DNA from: Curtobacterium guangdongense
GTDB lineage: Bacteria; Actinomycetota; Actinomycetes; Actinomycetales; Microbacteriaceae
NCBI RefSeq assembly: GCF_049341845.1
Contig: NZ_JBMPIT010000008.1
Location: 1 to 64,000, forward strand
Reading direction: 5' to 3'
Length of the DNA: 64,000 nucleotides
Below the pieces are notes generated by a model. That model saw only the letters and a program-made list of their open reading frames with translations, was not told the DNA's origin and did no database searches. The translations under genes were made by a program, and so were the position numbers. Of the stretch, positions 41,878-49,688 are shown piece by piece (positions within the stretch are counted from its first letter, which is position 1; each line of letters begins with the position of its first letter).

Positions 41878-42264
41878 ATGCCACTCTCGGAGCAAGAGCA
41901 GCGACTTCTCGAAGAGATGGAGCGCAGCCTCTACCAGAACGACTCCGACTTCGTGGCGCGCGTCACCCGGCGACAGGGGCGACCGACCTACACGTCGATC
42001 ACACTCGGTGTCCTGGGCGCGCTCGCTGGAGTCGCCGTCGTCATCCTCGGGTTGGTCATGCGCCAGCCCCTCATCGGCATCGTCGGCTTCGTCGTCATGC
42101 TCGCGGGCGTGCTCTTCGCGCTGCGCCCGGGGATGCGAGCGCCGAAGGCCAAGGCCCCCCGGACGCCGTCGTCCGGTGGTGCTCGCGGGTCGTCGGCGTC
42201 GGGCGGCTCCTTCATGGACCGCATGAACGACCGCTGGGACAAGCGGAACGACCAGAGTCAGTAG
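41878..42264 (+). CDS. DUF3040 membrane protein (Rv2169c-like)
   Basis: A 128-residue protein starting MPLSEQEQRLLEEMERSLYQNDSDFVARV, the DUF3040 signature. Two transmembrane helices follow (about 40-60 and 65-83), then a basic Ser/Gly-rich tail ending in FMDRMNDRWDKRND. Function is unknown, but the gene is consistently found upstream of mraZ in actinobacteria, which suggests a link to envelope growth. GGGA precedes the ATG, and a strong intrinsic terminator follows. Confidence 0.9.
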   Translation: MPLSEQEQRLLEEMERSLYQNDSDFVARVTRRQGRPTYTSITLGVLGALAGVAVVILGLVMRQPLIGIVGFVVMLAGVLFALRPGMRAPKAKAPRTPSSGGARGSSASGGSFMDRMNDRWDKRNDQSQ

Positions 42265-42286
42265 GACTCCACTCCACACTCCTCCA

Positions 42287-42320
42287 CGGGGTCGGCCCAC
42301 ACGGGCCGGCCCCGTTTTTT
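42287..42320 (+). terminator. Intrinsic terminator after the DUF3040 gene
   Basis: A 12-bp GC-rich stem (42287-42298 with 42303-42314, one G-T pair), ACAC loop and a run of six T (42315-42320). This is the only textbook hairpin-plus-T-tract terminator seen in the window and isolates the division cluster from upstream transcription. Confidence 0.93.
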
Positions 42321-42500
42321 CGTGCTCGGACGTGCTCGCGCGGCACCCGCCACGCGCCGAGGGCTGCGATAACCCTCCACTTTCCTCCCCAGGTGGCCCA
42401 ACCCGGAAGAACCGCGGGATTCCGGGCCTGAGCTGCCGACCCAAGGTGATGGGAGCCTCCCGTCTTCGCCCCAAAAGGGGTGTCAGGGGTGTTTTGGGGA

Positions 42501-42541
42501 GTGGATTTCCACCGCGGTGGAGGGAAGTGGAGTACCGTGGG
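42501..42541 (+). promoter_or_regulatory. MraZ-box array (GTGGA/G repeats) at the mraZ promoter
   Basis: GTGGA at 42517 and 42527 and GTGGG at 42537 are spaced exactly 10 bp, with another GTGGA at 42501. MraZ binds TGGG-like direct repeats with 10-bp periodicity upstream of its own operon. A TACCGT -10 candidate lies inside the array. Confidence 0.8.
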
Positions 42542-42580
42542 GCCCATCGACAACCGGTGGAGCTGAGGGGAGGCCCCGAC

Positions 42581-43012
42581 GTGCTGCTCGGTACCCATGC
42601 CCCGAAGCTGGACGAGAAGGGTCGCGTGATCCTCCCCGCCAAGTTCCGGGACGAACTGTCCGGGGGTCTCGTGATGACCCGTGGGCAGGAGCGCTGCGTG
42701 GTGGTCTTCAGTGCCAGGACGTTCGAGGAACTCCACGAACGCATCCGTCAGGCGCCGATGACGTCGAAGCGCACCAGGGACTACATGCGCCTGTTCCTCT
42801 CGGGGGCCAGCGCAGAACAGCCCGACAAGCAGAACCGCGTGACGATCCCGCAGAACCTCCGTGAGTACGCGGGGCTGGAGCGGGACCTCACGGTCATCGG
42901 CAGCGGTGACCGTGCCGAGATCTGGTCGACCACCGCGTGGGAGGCCTACTACGCCGAGGCCGAAGAGGCCTTCGCCGAGAACGACGAGGAGGTGATCCCG
43001 GGCATCTTCTGA
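42581..43012 (+). CDS. mraZ: MraZ transcriptional regulator
   Basis: A 143-residue protein with two SpoVT/AbrB-like halves: LLGTHAPKLDEKGRVILPAKFRDEL (1-25) and AEQPDKQNRVTIPQNLREYAGL (about 77-98), each with the D-x-K/Q-x-R-v-x-iP motif. It forms a ring-shaped oligomer that binds repeats upstream of the division cluster and represses it. GTG 42581 follows GGGAGG by about 7 nt. It is the first gene of the cluster; rsmH follows after 106 bp. Confidence 0.97.
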   Translation: MLLGTHAPKLDEKGRVILPAKFRDELSGGLVMTRGQERCVVVFSARTFEELHERIRQAPMTSKRTRDYMRLFLSGASAEQPDKQNRVTIPQNLREYAGLERDLTVIGSGDRAEIWSTTAWEAYYAEAEEAFAENDEEVIPGIF

Positions 43013-43118
43013 TCCGCGGATCGGGACTCCCAGCCGTCCGCCCTGATGCACCTTCCCCGGTGTCAGGTCGGTATGGATGGGGATCCGGACCCGCGGCCCA
43101 CGAAGAGCAGGGCTGGAC

Positions 43119-44072
43119 ATGGCAGAGACCGAACGATTCCCGCACACCCCCGTCATGCTCGAGCGCATCGTCGACCTCTTCACGCCGACGCTCGAGGGAC
43201 CCGGCAAGGTCGTCGTCGACGCGACGCTCGGCATGGGCGGACACTCCGAGGGGCTGCTCGAGCGGTTCCCGGAGCTGACGCTCATCGGCCTCGACCGCGA
43301 CACCGACGCTCTCGGCATCGCGGGGGAGCGGCTCGCTCGCTTCGGCGACCGGGTGCGCCTCGTGCACACCGTGTACGACGAGATCGTCGACGCGATCCGC
43401 GGTGAGGGCTTCGACGAGGTGGACGGCGTGCTGTTCGACCTCGGCGTCTCGTCGCTGCAGCTGGACCGTGCCGAGCGAGGCTTCGCCTACAGCCAGGACG
43501 CGCCGCTCGACATGCGGATGGACCGGACGCAGGGCATCACCGCCGCCGAGGTCCTCGCCGAGTACGACGAGGGCGAACTCCGGCGGATCTTCCAGCGCTA
43601 CGGCGAGGAGAAGCTCGCCGGCCGGTACGCCAAGGCCATCGTCGAGCGCCGTGCCGAGACGCCGTTCACGATGTCCGGCGACCTCGTGCAGGTCCTCCAC
43701 GACGCCACCCCCGTGGCGATCCAGCGGCAGGGCCACCCGGCGAAGCGCGTGTTCCAGGCGCTCCGCATCGAGGTCAACACGGAGCTCAGCGTGCTCGAGC
43801 GGGCGATCCCCGCGGCACTCGACTCCATCGCCGTGGGTGGCCGCATCGTCGTCGAGTCGTACCAGTCGCTCGAGGACCGCATCGTCAAGCGGGCCCTCGT
43901 CAAGCGGACGACCTCGAGCGCACCGGCGGACCTGCCCGTGGAGCTCCCCGAGCACGCCCCCACCTTCTCCCTGATCGTCAAGGGCGCGGAACTGGCCGAC
44001 GAGGCCGAACGCGCCGCCAACCCCCGAGCAACACCCGTGCGACTCCGCGCGGCCGAGCGGATCCGGAAGTGA
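43119..44072 (+). CDS. rsmH: 16S rRNA (cytosine1402-N4)-methyltransferase
   Basis: A 317-residue SAM-dependent methyltransferase. FPHTPVMLERIVDLF opens the protein, VVDATLGMGGHSEGLL is the SAM loop, GLDRDTDAL is motif II, and DGVLFDLGVSSLQLDRAERGFAYSQDAPLDMRMD is the catalytic region; FQALRIEVNTEL and RIVVESYQSLEDRIVK complete it. It modifies C1402 in the ribosomal P site. ATG 43119 is preceded by AGCAGG. ftsL begins 2 nt after its stop. Confidence 0.97.
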   Translation: MAETERFPHTPVMLERIVDLFTPTLEGPGKVVVDATLGMGGHSEGLLERFPELTLIGLDRDTDALGIAGERLARFGDRVRLVHTVYDEIVDAIRGEGFDEVDGVLFDLGVSSLQLDRAERGFAYSQDAPLDMRMDRTQGITAAEVLAEYDEGELRRIFQRYGEEKLAGRYAKAIVERRAETPFTMSGDLVQVLHDATPVAIQRQGHPAKRVFQALRIEVNTELSVLERAIPAALDSIAVGGRIVVESYQSLEDRIVKRALVKRTTSSAPADLPVELPEHAPTFSLIVKGAELADEAERAANPRATPVRLRAAERIRK

Positions 44073-44073
44073 C

Positions 44074-44736
44074 ATGAGCACGAACCTCGCACTCGTCGAC
44101 CCCGTCGTCGCCCCGTCGCGCGCACCGCGCCCGTCCCGCAACCGACCGGAGCTCGTCGAGGTCACCCCGACCAGGGCACAGCGTCGAGCACGTCCGCGCA
44201 TCGCCTACGCGATCGTGGCGGTCGCGGCGCTCGGCATCCTGCTCCTGGCGCAGCTCGGCATCAGCATGGTGCTCAGCCAGGGCGCCTACGAGCTGAACTC
44301 GCTCACGGCGGAGCAGACCAAGCTCAGCCGCACCCAGCAGTCGCTGTCCGAGGACCTCCGGGTGCTCGACTCGCCGCAGAACCTGGCGCGCAACGCCCAG
44401 GCCCTCGGGATGATCGCGAACTCGACGCCGGTGTACCTCGACCCGAAGACCGGCCGGGTGTACGGCACGCCCACCCCGGCGACCCCGGACGAGGCGACGG
44501 GCAACACCGCGAACCAGGTCCCCAACTCGCTGCTCGACGACGTCCCCCTGGTCGCGAAGCAGGGTGACACGTCGACCAGCAAGGAGAACGGGGCGGCGAC
44601 CGGATCGACGGACAGCTCGGCGACGGCCACGGACGACGCTGGGAACACGAGCGGCGCCAGCGCGTCGGACTCGGGTTCGTCCAAGTCGTCCGTAGAGTCC
44701 GACCCGAACCAGCTCCAGGCGCCGTCCACCAGGTGA
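44074..44736 (+). CDS. ftsL: FtsL-like division protein with long C-terminal tail
   Basis: A 220-residue bitopic protein. A basic cytoplasmic segment (ARPRIA) precedes one transmembrane helix (YAIVAVAALGILLLAQLGISMVL, about 44-68). A short coiled-coil (ELNSLTAEQTKLSRTQQSLSEDLRVLDSPQNLARNAQALGM) follows, matching FtsL/DivIC. Unlike small FtsL proteins it carries a Ser/Thr/Asp-rich extracellular tail of about 100 residues. Position between rsmH and ftsI supports the assignment. It would scaffold FtsQ-FtsI-FtsW at the septum. Confidence 0.85.
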   Translation: MSTNLALVDPVVAPSRAPRPSRNRPELVEVTPTRAQRRARPRIAYAIVAVAALGILLLAQLGISMVLSQGAYELNSLTAEQTKLSRTQQSLSEDLRVLDSPQNLARNAQALGMIANSTPVYLDPKTGRVYGTPTPATPDEATGNTANQVPNSLLDDVPLVAKQGDTSTSKENGAATGSTDSSATATDDAGNTSGASASDSGSSKSSVESDPNQLQAPSTR

Positions 44737-44773
44737 CCACGGGGTCAGTACCGCCCGGGAAGGACCGCACCGC

Positions 44774-46543
44774 GTGACGAAGACGATCCGCAACCGTCGA
44801 CTCCGATACAGCGTCGTGATCGTCGCCGTGATCGCCCTCGTGGCGGTGTTCGTGATCCGCCTGGTCGACATCCAGGTCGTGCAGGCGGCCGAGCTCAACA
44901 AGGCCTCCAGCGCCAAGCGCAGCATCCCCGTGACGCTGTACGGCGCGCGCGGGTCGATCGTCGACCGGAACGGCACCGAGCTCGCCGACAGTGTCACGCG
45001 GTACAACATCACGACGGCCCCGCGCCTGGTGAAGGACTTCGAGGGCAAGCTCGGCGGGACCCGCACGAAGGACATCACCGTGTCCGATGCACTGAAGGCG
45101 ATCGCCGACGCGTCCGGTGGGGACGCCGCAGCGATGCAGAAGGCCATCGAGGCGAACCCGAAGTCGGACTTCGCCTACCTGGTCAAGGGGCTCGACGTGA
45201 AGCACTACGAGGCGGTCCAGGCCCTCGACGTACCGTGGCTGTACCCGCAGCAGCAGTCCGCCCGGACGTACCCGACCGGTGCGACGACGGGCAACATCAC
45301 CGGGTTCATGGGCACCGACGGCGCCCAGGCCGGTCTGGAGTACGCGTACAACAAGTGCCTCGCCGGCACGAACGGCTCCGAGACGTACGAGCGCGGTGAG
45401 GACGGTGTGCAGCTCCCGGGCAGCACGGTCACCACGAAGGAAGCCAAGGACGGCGGCACGCTCGAGACCACGATCGACAGCGACCTGCAGTACATGGCCG
45501 CGCAGGACATCGCCGACGCCGCGCAGCAGCTCGGTGCGGTGTCCGCGACCGCCACGGTGGTGAAGGCGAAGACCGGCGAGGTGCTCGCGGTCGCCGACTA
45601 CCCGACGGTCGACCCGAACAACGTCGACGGCACGACCGACAAGGGCGCGTTCGGGTCCAGGGCGTTGACCGACACGTACGAGCCGGGGTCGACGATCAAG
45701 GCGGCCATCGCGGCCGCGCTGATCGACCAGGGCAAGGCCACCCCGACGACCGGTGTCACCGTGCCGTACTCACGCACGTTCCCGTGGGGCGGCACGATCC
45801 ACGACTCCGAGTTCCACGAGACCGAGAACCTGACGCTCACGGGCATCCTCCGCGACTCGTCGAACGTCGGCATCACCGAGCTCGGCTCCCGCCTGACCGA
45901 GCAGCAGCGCTACGACGTCATGAAGAAGTTCGGTCTGTTCCAGCCGGAGTCCGCGATCGACTACCCGGGTCAGCCCGGGATGCAGTACGGGGCGAGCCCG
46001 AACTGGGACCAGCAGACGGACATCAACTCGATGTTCGGGCAGGGCATCTCGACGACGGCCATGCAGGTCGCCAGCATCTACCAGACCATCGCCAACGACG
46101 GTGTCCGCATCCCGCTGCACTTCGTCAAGGGCTGCACCACGGCCGACGGCACCACGATCGACGCGCCCGACGTGCAGAGTGAGCGCGTCGTGTCCGCGAA
46201 CGCGGCGACCCAGGTCACCGACATGCTGCAGAGCGTGGTCACGGGTGGCACGCTCGTGGGCATGAAGCCGATCTCCGGCTACAACATCGCCGCGAAGACG
46301 GGGACCGCCGAGGTCGCCGAGGGCTCGAAGGGCTACGGCTCGGAGCGCATCACCTCGGTGGCCGGAATGGCACCCGCGGAGGACCCCCAGTATGTTGTCA
46401 CGGTGACGTTCACGAAGCCGCAGGCCAACAAGTGGTCCAGCGGAGCGGCTCCGGCGTTCCGCACACTCATGTCCCAGGTGCTCGAGAAGTACCGTGTCGC
46501 CCCCTCCACGACCGAGGCACAGACTTATCCATCGACGTGGTAG
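44774..46543 (+). CDS. ftsI: Septal peptidoglycan transpeptidase FtsI / PBP3
   Basis: A 589-residue class B penicillin-binding protein. One N-terminal transmembrane helix (about 10-33) precedes the pedestal domain (GARGSIVDRNGTELADS). The transpeptidase motifs are S306-T-I-K309, S362-S-N364 and K508-T-G510. It cross-links septal peptidoglycan with FtsW. The GTG at 44774 is the only start near the helix. The end overlaps a 21-bp tandem repeat that continues into the murE leader; the last residues YPSTW come from the first unit. Confidence 0.97.
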   Translation: MTKTIRNRRLRYSVVIVAVIALVAVFVIRLVDIQVVQAAELNKASSAKRSIPVTLYGARGSIVDRNGTELADSVTRYNITTAPRLVKDFEGKLGGTRTKDITVSDALKAIADASGGDAAAMQKAIEANPKSDFAYLVKGLDVKHYEAVQALDVPWLYPQQQSARTYPTGATTGNITGFMGTDGAQAGLEYAYNKCLAGTNGSETYERGEDGVQLPGSTVTTKEAKDGGTLETTIDSDLQYMAAQDIADAAQQLGAVSATATVVKAKTGEVLAVADYPTVDPNNVDGTTDKGAFGSRALTDTYEPGSTIKAAIAAALIDQGKATPTTGVTVPYSRTFPWGGTIHDSEFHETENLTLTGILRDSSNVGITELGSRLTEQQRYDVMKKFGLFQPESAIDYPGQPGMQYGASPNWDQQTDINSMFGQGISTTAMQVASIYQTIANDGVRIPLHFVKGCTTADGTTIDAPDVQSERVVSANAATQVTDMLQSVVTGGTLVGMKPISGYNIAAKTGTAEVAEGSKGYGSERITSVAGMAPAEDPQYVVTVTFTKPQANKWSSGAAPAFRTLMSQVLEKYRVAPSTTEAQTYPSTW

Positions 46544-46591
46544 GCCTACCCGTCGACGTGGTAGACGCACCCGTCCACGTGGAGAGGAAGA
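46529..46591 (+). repeat. Three 21-bp tandem repeats across the ftsI-murE junction
   Basis: Units start at 46529, 46550 and 46571, each with CC(A/G)TC(G/C)ACGTGG. In the murE frame they encode IDVVGLP-, VDVVDAP- and VHVERKK-like heptads. The ftsI stop codon lies in unit 1 and the murE start lies just after unit 3. Confidence 0.85.
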
Positions 46592-46599
46592 AGGAGCAC

Positions 46600-48222
46600 T
46601 TGTCCGCACGGATCCCCCCGGTCCTCCGACCCGAACACCCGACCCCGAGGGCCGTGGCCGAGCTGGCCAACGCCTTCGGCCTGCGGGTCGTCGGTTCGCT
46701 CGACGCGGTCGAGACGACCGGTGTCACGCTGAGCGCTGCCGAGGTGCAGCCGGGTGACCTGTTCGTCGGCGTGCACGGTGCGAACCGGCACGGCGCGGAG
46801 TTCGCGACTCAGGCAGCCGAGCGCGGTGCCGTCGCGGTCCTGACCGATGCCGACGGCGTGGCACTGGCCCAGCCGTCCGGGCTGCCGGTCCTGGTCGTCG
46901 ACGACCCCCGAGCGGCGCTCGGCGACGTCTCGGCGTGGGTCTACCGCACGCACCCGGACGAGGCGACCGACCTGCCGCAGCTCTTCGCGGTCACGGGCAC
47001 GAACGGCAAGACCAGCACGTCCTACATCCTCGAGGGGATCCTCAAGCAGCTCGGCCTGGTCTCCGGCCTCAGCTCCACCGCGGAGCGCCACATCGGCTCG
47101 CTCAGCGTCACGAGTCGGCTCACGACCCCCGAGGCGAGCGAGATGCACGCGCTCCTCGCCCGCATGCGCGAGAGCGAGGTCCGCGCGGTCGCCGTCGAGG
47201 TGAGCGCGCAGGCCCTCAGCCGGCACCGTGTCGACGGCATCGTCTTCGACGTCGTGGCGTTCACGAACCTCAGCCACGACCACCTCGACGACTACGCCGA
47301 CATGGAGGAGTACTACCAGGCGAAGCTGCCGCTGTTCCAGCCGGAGCACGGTCGTCGCGGCGTCGTCTCGCTCGACACCGACTGGGGTCAGCGCGTCGTC
47401 CAGGACTCCCGCATCCCCGTCACGACGATCACCGTGCACCCCGAGGTCGATGCCGAGTGGCACGTCGACATCGTCGACGCGCACGCCGCGTACACGGAGT
47501 TCCGTCTGACCGGCCCCGAGGGTCGCGAGCTCACCACCCGTGTGCCCCTCATCGGCTGGCACATGGCCGCGAACGCCGCGCTGGCCATCGTGATGCTCGT
47601 CGAGGGCGGGTTCGAGCTGGGCGCCATCGCGCACGCGCTCGAGAGCAACCACCGGCACTACGAGGACGGTGCAGACCAGACGGTCAGCGCCATCGAGTGC
47701 TACCTGCCCGGCCGCACCGAGCGGGTCTCCGGCGACCGCGGGCCGAGCGTCTACGTGGACTTCGGGCACAGCCCCGACGCGTTCCTCAACACCCTCGCCG
47801 CCGTGCGCCAGTTCACCCCCGGCAAGGTCGTCATGCTGTTCGGCGCCGACGGCGACCGCGACACGACGAAGCGCGGCGACATGGCCCGCGTCGCGGCCGA
47901 GGGCTCCGACATCCTCGTCGTGACCGACCACCACCCCCGCTTCGAGGACGCCGCGTCCATCAGGAAGACCCTGGTCGACGCCGCTCGCGAAGCGTTCCCG
48001 GACCACGAGATCCACGAGGTCAGCCCGCCGGAAGCGGCGATCCGCACCGCGGTGGGACTCGTCGGCGAAGGGGACTCGATCCTGTGGGCCGGCCCCGGTC
48101 ACCAGGACTACCGCGACATCCAGGGGGTCAGGACCCCGTACTCCGCCCGCGACGAGGCCCGTGCGGCCCTCCGCGAGGCCGGCTGGGAGCCGAACGCCGG
48201 CCCGGTGGAGGAAGTGCGATGA
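46600..48222 (+). CDS. murE: UDP-N-acetylmuramoyl-tripeptide synthetase MurE, non-DAP type
   Basis: A 540-residue Mur ligase adding the third residue of the stem peptide. ATP loop: FAVTGTNGKTSTSYILEG. The central Lys-carbamate region reads SHDHLDDYADMEEYYQAK. The residue that selects diaminopimelate, DNPR in E. coli, is changed: VVTDHHPRFEDA has His-His in place of Asp-Asn, while Arg is kept. This argues for a third residue other than meso-DAP, as in Microbacteriaceae with group-B peptidoglycan. The TTG at 46600 is chosen because LRPEHPTPRAV normally opens the protein; a GTG at 46579 inside the repeat is an alternative with a better-spaced purine run. The stop overlaps the murF ATG. Confidence 0.93.
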   Translation: MSARIPPVLRPEHPTPRAVAELANAFGLRVVGSLDAVETTGVTLSAAEVQPGDLFVGVHGANRHGAEFATQAAERGAVAVLTDADGVALAQPSGLPVLVVDDPRAALGDVSAWVYRTHPDEATDLPQLFAVTGTNGKTSTSYILEGILKQLGLVSGLSSTAERHIGSLSVTSRLTTPEASEMHALLARMRESEVRAVAVEVSAQALSRHRVDGIVFDVVAFTNLSHDHLDDYADMEEYYQAKLPLFQPEHGRRGVVSLDTDWGQRVVQDSRIPVTTITVHPEVDAEWHVDIVDAHAAYTEFRLTGPEGRELTTRVPLIGWHMAANAALAIVMLVEGGFELGAIAHALESNHRHYEDGADQTVSAIECYLPGRTERVSGDRGPSVYVDFGHSPDAFLNTLAAVRQFTPGKVVMLFGADGDRDTTKRGDMARVAAEGSDILVVTDHHPRFEDAASIRKTLVDAAREAFPDHEIHEVSPPEAAIRTAVGLVGEGDSILWAGPGHQDYRDIQGVRTPYSARDEARAALREAGWEPNAGPVEEVR

Positions 48223-49688
48223 TCGCCCTCTCCCTCGCCGAGATCGCCGCCGCGGTCGACGGCGAGCTCGTTCGCGGTGCCGCCGAGACGGTCGTGGACG
48301 GCTCCGTCGAGACCGACTCCCGTCTGGTCGGCGCCGGCAGCGTCTTCTTCGCCCTGCTCGGCGAGGAGACCGACGGACACCGGTTCGTGCCGTCGGCCGC
48401 CGAGTCCGGTGCAGCCCTCGTGATCACCGAACACGAGACCGAGCTGCCGGACGGCTCCGCGACCGCTCAGATCGTCGTCGCCGACGGGTACGCCGCCCTC
48501 GCCGCACTGGCACACGAGGTGGTCGCCCGCGTCCGTGCCGGTGGCGACCTCAAGGTCGTCGGGATCACCGGATCGAACGGCAAGACGAGCACGAAGAACA
48601 TGCTGCGGACCATCCTGCAGCAGCACGGCGAGACCGTCGCGCCGGAGGGGTCGTTCAACAACCACGTCGGCGCACCGATCTCGATGCTCCGGATCACGCA
48701 CGACACGCGCTACCTGGTCGTCGAGATGGGTGCGAGCGGCATCGGCCACATCGCCGCGCTCGTCCGCATCGCCGAACCCGACGTCGGTGTCGTCCTCAAG
48801 GTCGGCCTCGCCCATGCTGGGGAGTTCGGCGGCATCGAGGCGACGCAGCGCGCGAAGTCCGAGATGGTCACCGACCTGCCGGCCAGCGCGACCGCGCTCC
48901 TCAACGTCGACGACGACCGCGTCGCCGCCATGCGCGGCCTCACGGCCGCATCCGTCGTGGGCTTCGGCACGTCGGACGACGCCGACTACCGCCTGTCCGG
49001 TGTGTCCACGGACCGCGACGGCACGCGCTTCACGCTCACCGCGCCTCCCGTCCGACCTGACCAGGACCAGGACCAGGACCGGCCAGGAGGCTCGGGGCAG
49101 GTCCCCGAGACCGTCGACGTCAGCCTCGCCATCCTGGGCGAGCACCACGCGATGAACGCGACGGCCGCGCTGACCGTCGCGCACCGCTGGGGTGTGCCAC
49201 TGGCCGACGGCGCCGCCGCGCTCGCGTCGATGACGCGCGCCGAGCGCTGGCGCATGGAGCTCCTCCAGGGCGGTCCGGACGGCGTCACCGTGATCAACGA
49301 CGCGTACAACGCGTCGCCGGACTCGACCGCCGCTGCGCTCCGCACCCTCGCGCAGATCGTGCGCCCGGGGGAGCGGACCATCGCCGTGCTCGGCGAGATG
49401 GCCGAGCTCGGGGAGTACTCCGTCGAGGAGCACGACCGCATCGGTCGGCTCGTCGTGCGTCTCGGCATCGGACAGCTCGTGGTCGTCGGCCGCGGCGCGA
49501 TGCCCATCCACCAGGCCGCCACCCTCGAGGGATCGTGGGACGGCGAGTCCGTGTTCATCGAGGACGTCGACGACGCCGTCCACACCCTGCAGGAGATGGT
49601 CCGCCCCGGCGACGTCGTCCTCGTCAAGTCCTCGAAGTCGGCCGGGCTGCGATTCCTCGGCGACCGTCTCGGAGGTGTCTCCGTATGA
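48219..49688 (+). CDS. murF: UDP-MurNAc-pentapeptide synthetase
   Basis: A 489-residue Mur ligase that adds D-Ala-D-Ala. It begins MIALSLAEIAAAVDGELV; DSRLVGAGSVFFALLGEETDGHRFV is the substrate domain, VVGITGSNGKTSTKNML the P-loop, VEMGASGIGHIAAL and INDAYNASPDSTAAAL follow. Between residues about 278 and 296 a linker contains a 6-bp repeat encoding DQDQDQD, flanked by short inverted GCCTCC/GGAGGC segments. The ATG at 48219 sits in the murE stop and its own stop sits in the mraY start. Confidence 0.96.
   Translation: MIALSLAEIAAAVDGELVRGAAETVVDGSVETDSRLVGAGSVFFALLGEETDGHRFVPSAAESGAALVITEHETELPDGSATAQIVVADGYAALAALAHEVVARVRAGGDLKVVGITGSNGKTSTKNMLRTILQQHGETVAPEGSFNNHVGAPISMLRITHDTRYLVVEMGASGIGHIAALVRIAEPDVGVVLKVGLAHAGEFGGIEATQRAKSEMVTDLPASATALLNVDDDRVAAMRGLTAASVVGFGTSDDADYRLSGVSTDRDGTRFTLTAPPVRPDQDQDQDRPGGSGQVPETVDVSLAILGEHHAMNATAALTVAHRWGVPLADGAAALASMTRAERWRMELLQGGPDGVTVINDAYNASPDSTAAALRTLAQIVRPGERTIAVLGEMAELGEYSVEEHDRIGRLVVRLGIGQLVVVGRGAMPIHQAATLEGSWDGESVFIEDVDDAVHTLQEMVRPGDVVLVKSSKSAGLRFLGDRLGGVSV

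Larger units (their letters stand above)
42265..42580 (+). other. 316-bp intergenic region before mraZ
   Basis: The region holds the DUF3040 terminator (42287-42320), a CCCCAAAA...TTTTGGGG inverted repeat (42469-42476 with 42492-42499) and the GTGGA repeat array (42501-42541). It also holds a TACCGT -10 candidate (42533-42538) and a GGGAGG ribosome site before the mraZ GTG. I see no protein-coding signal in it. Confidence 0.7.

Noticed and set aside
46432..46599. murE start far inside ftsI
   Set aside because: The extended frame has no Mur N-domain similarity and overlaps coding sequence of ftsI; the conserved N-terminus begins after the repeats.
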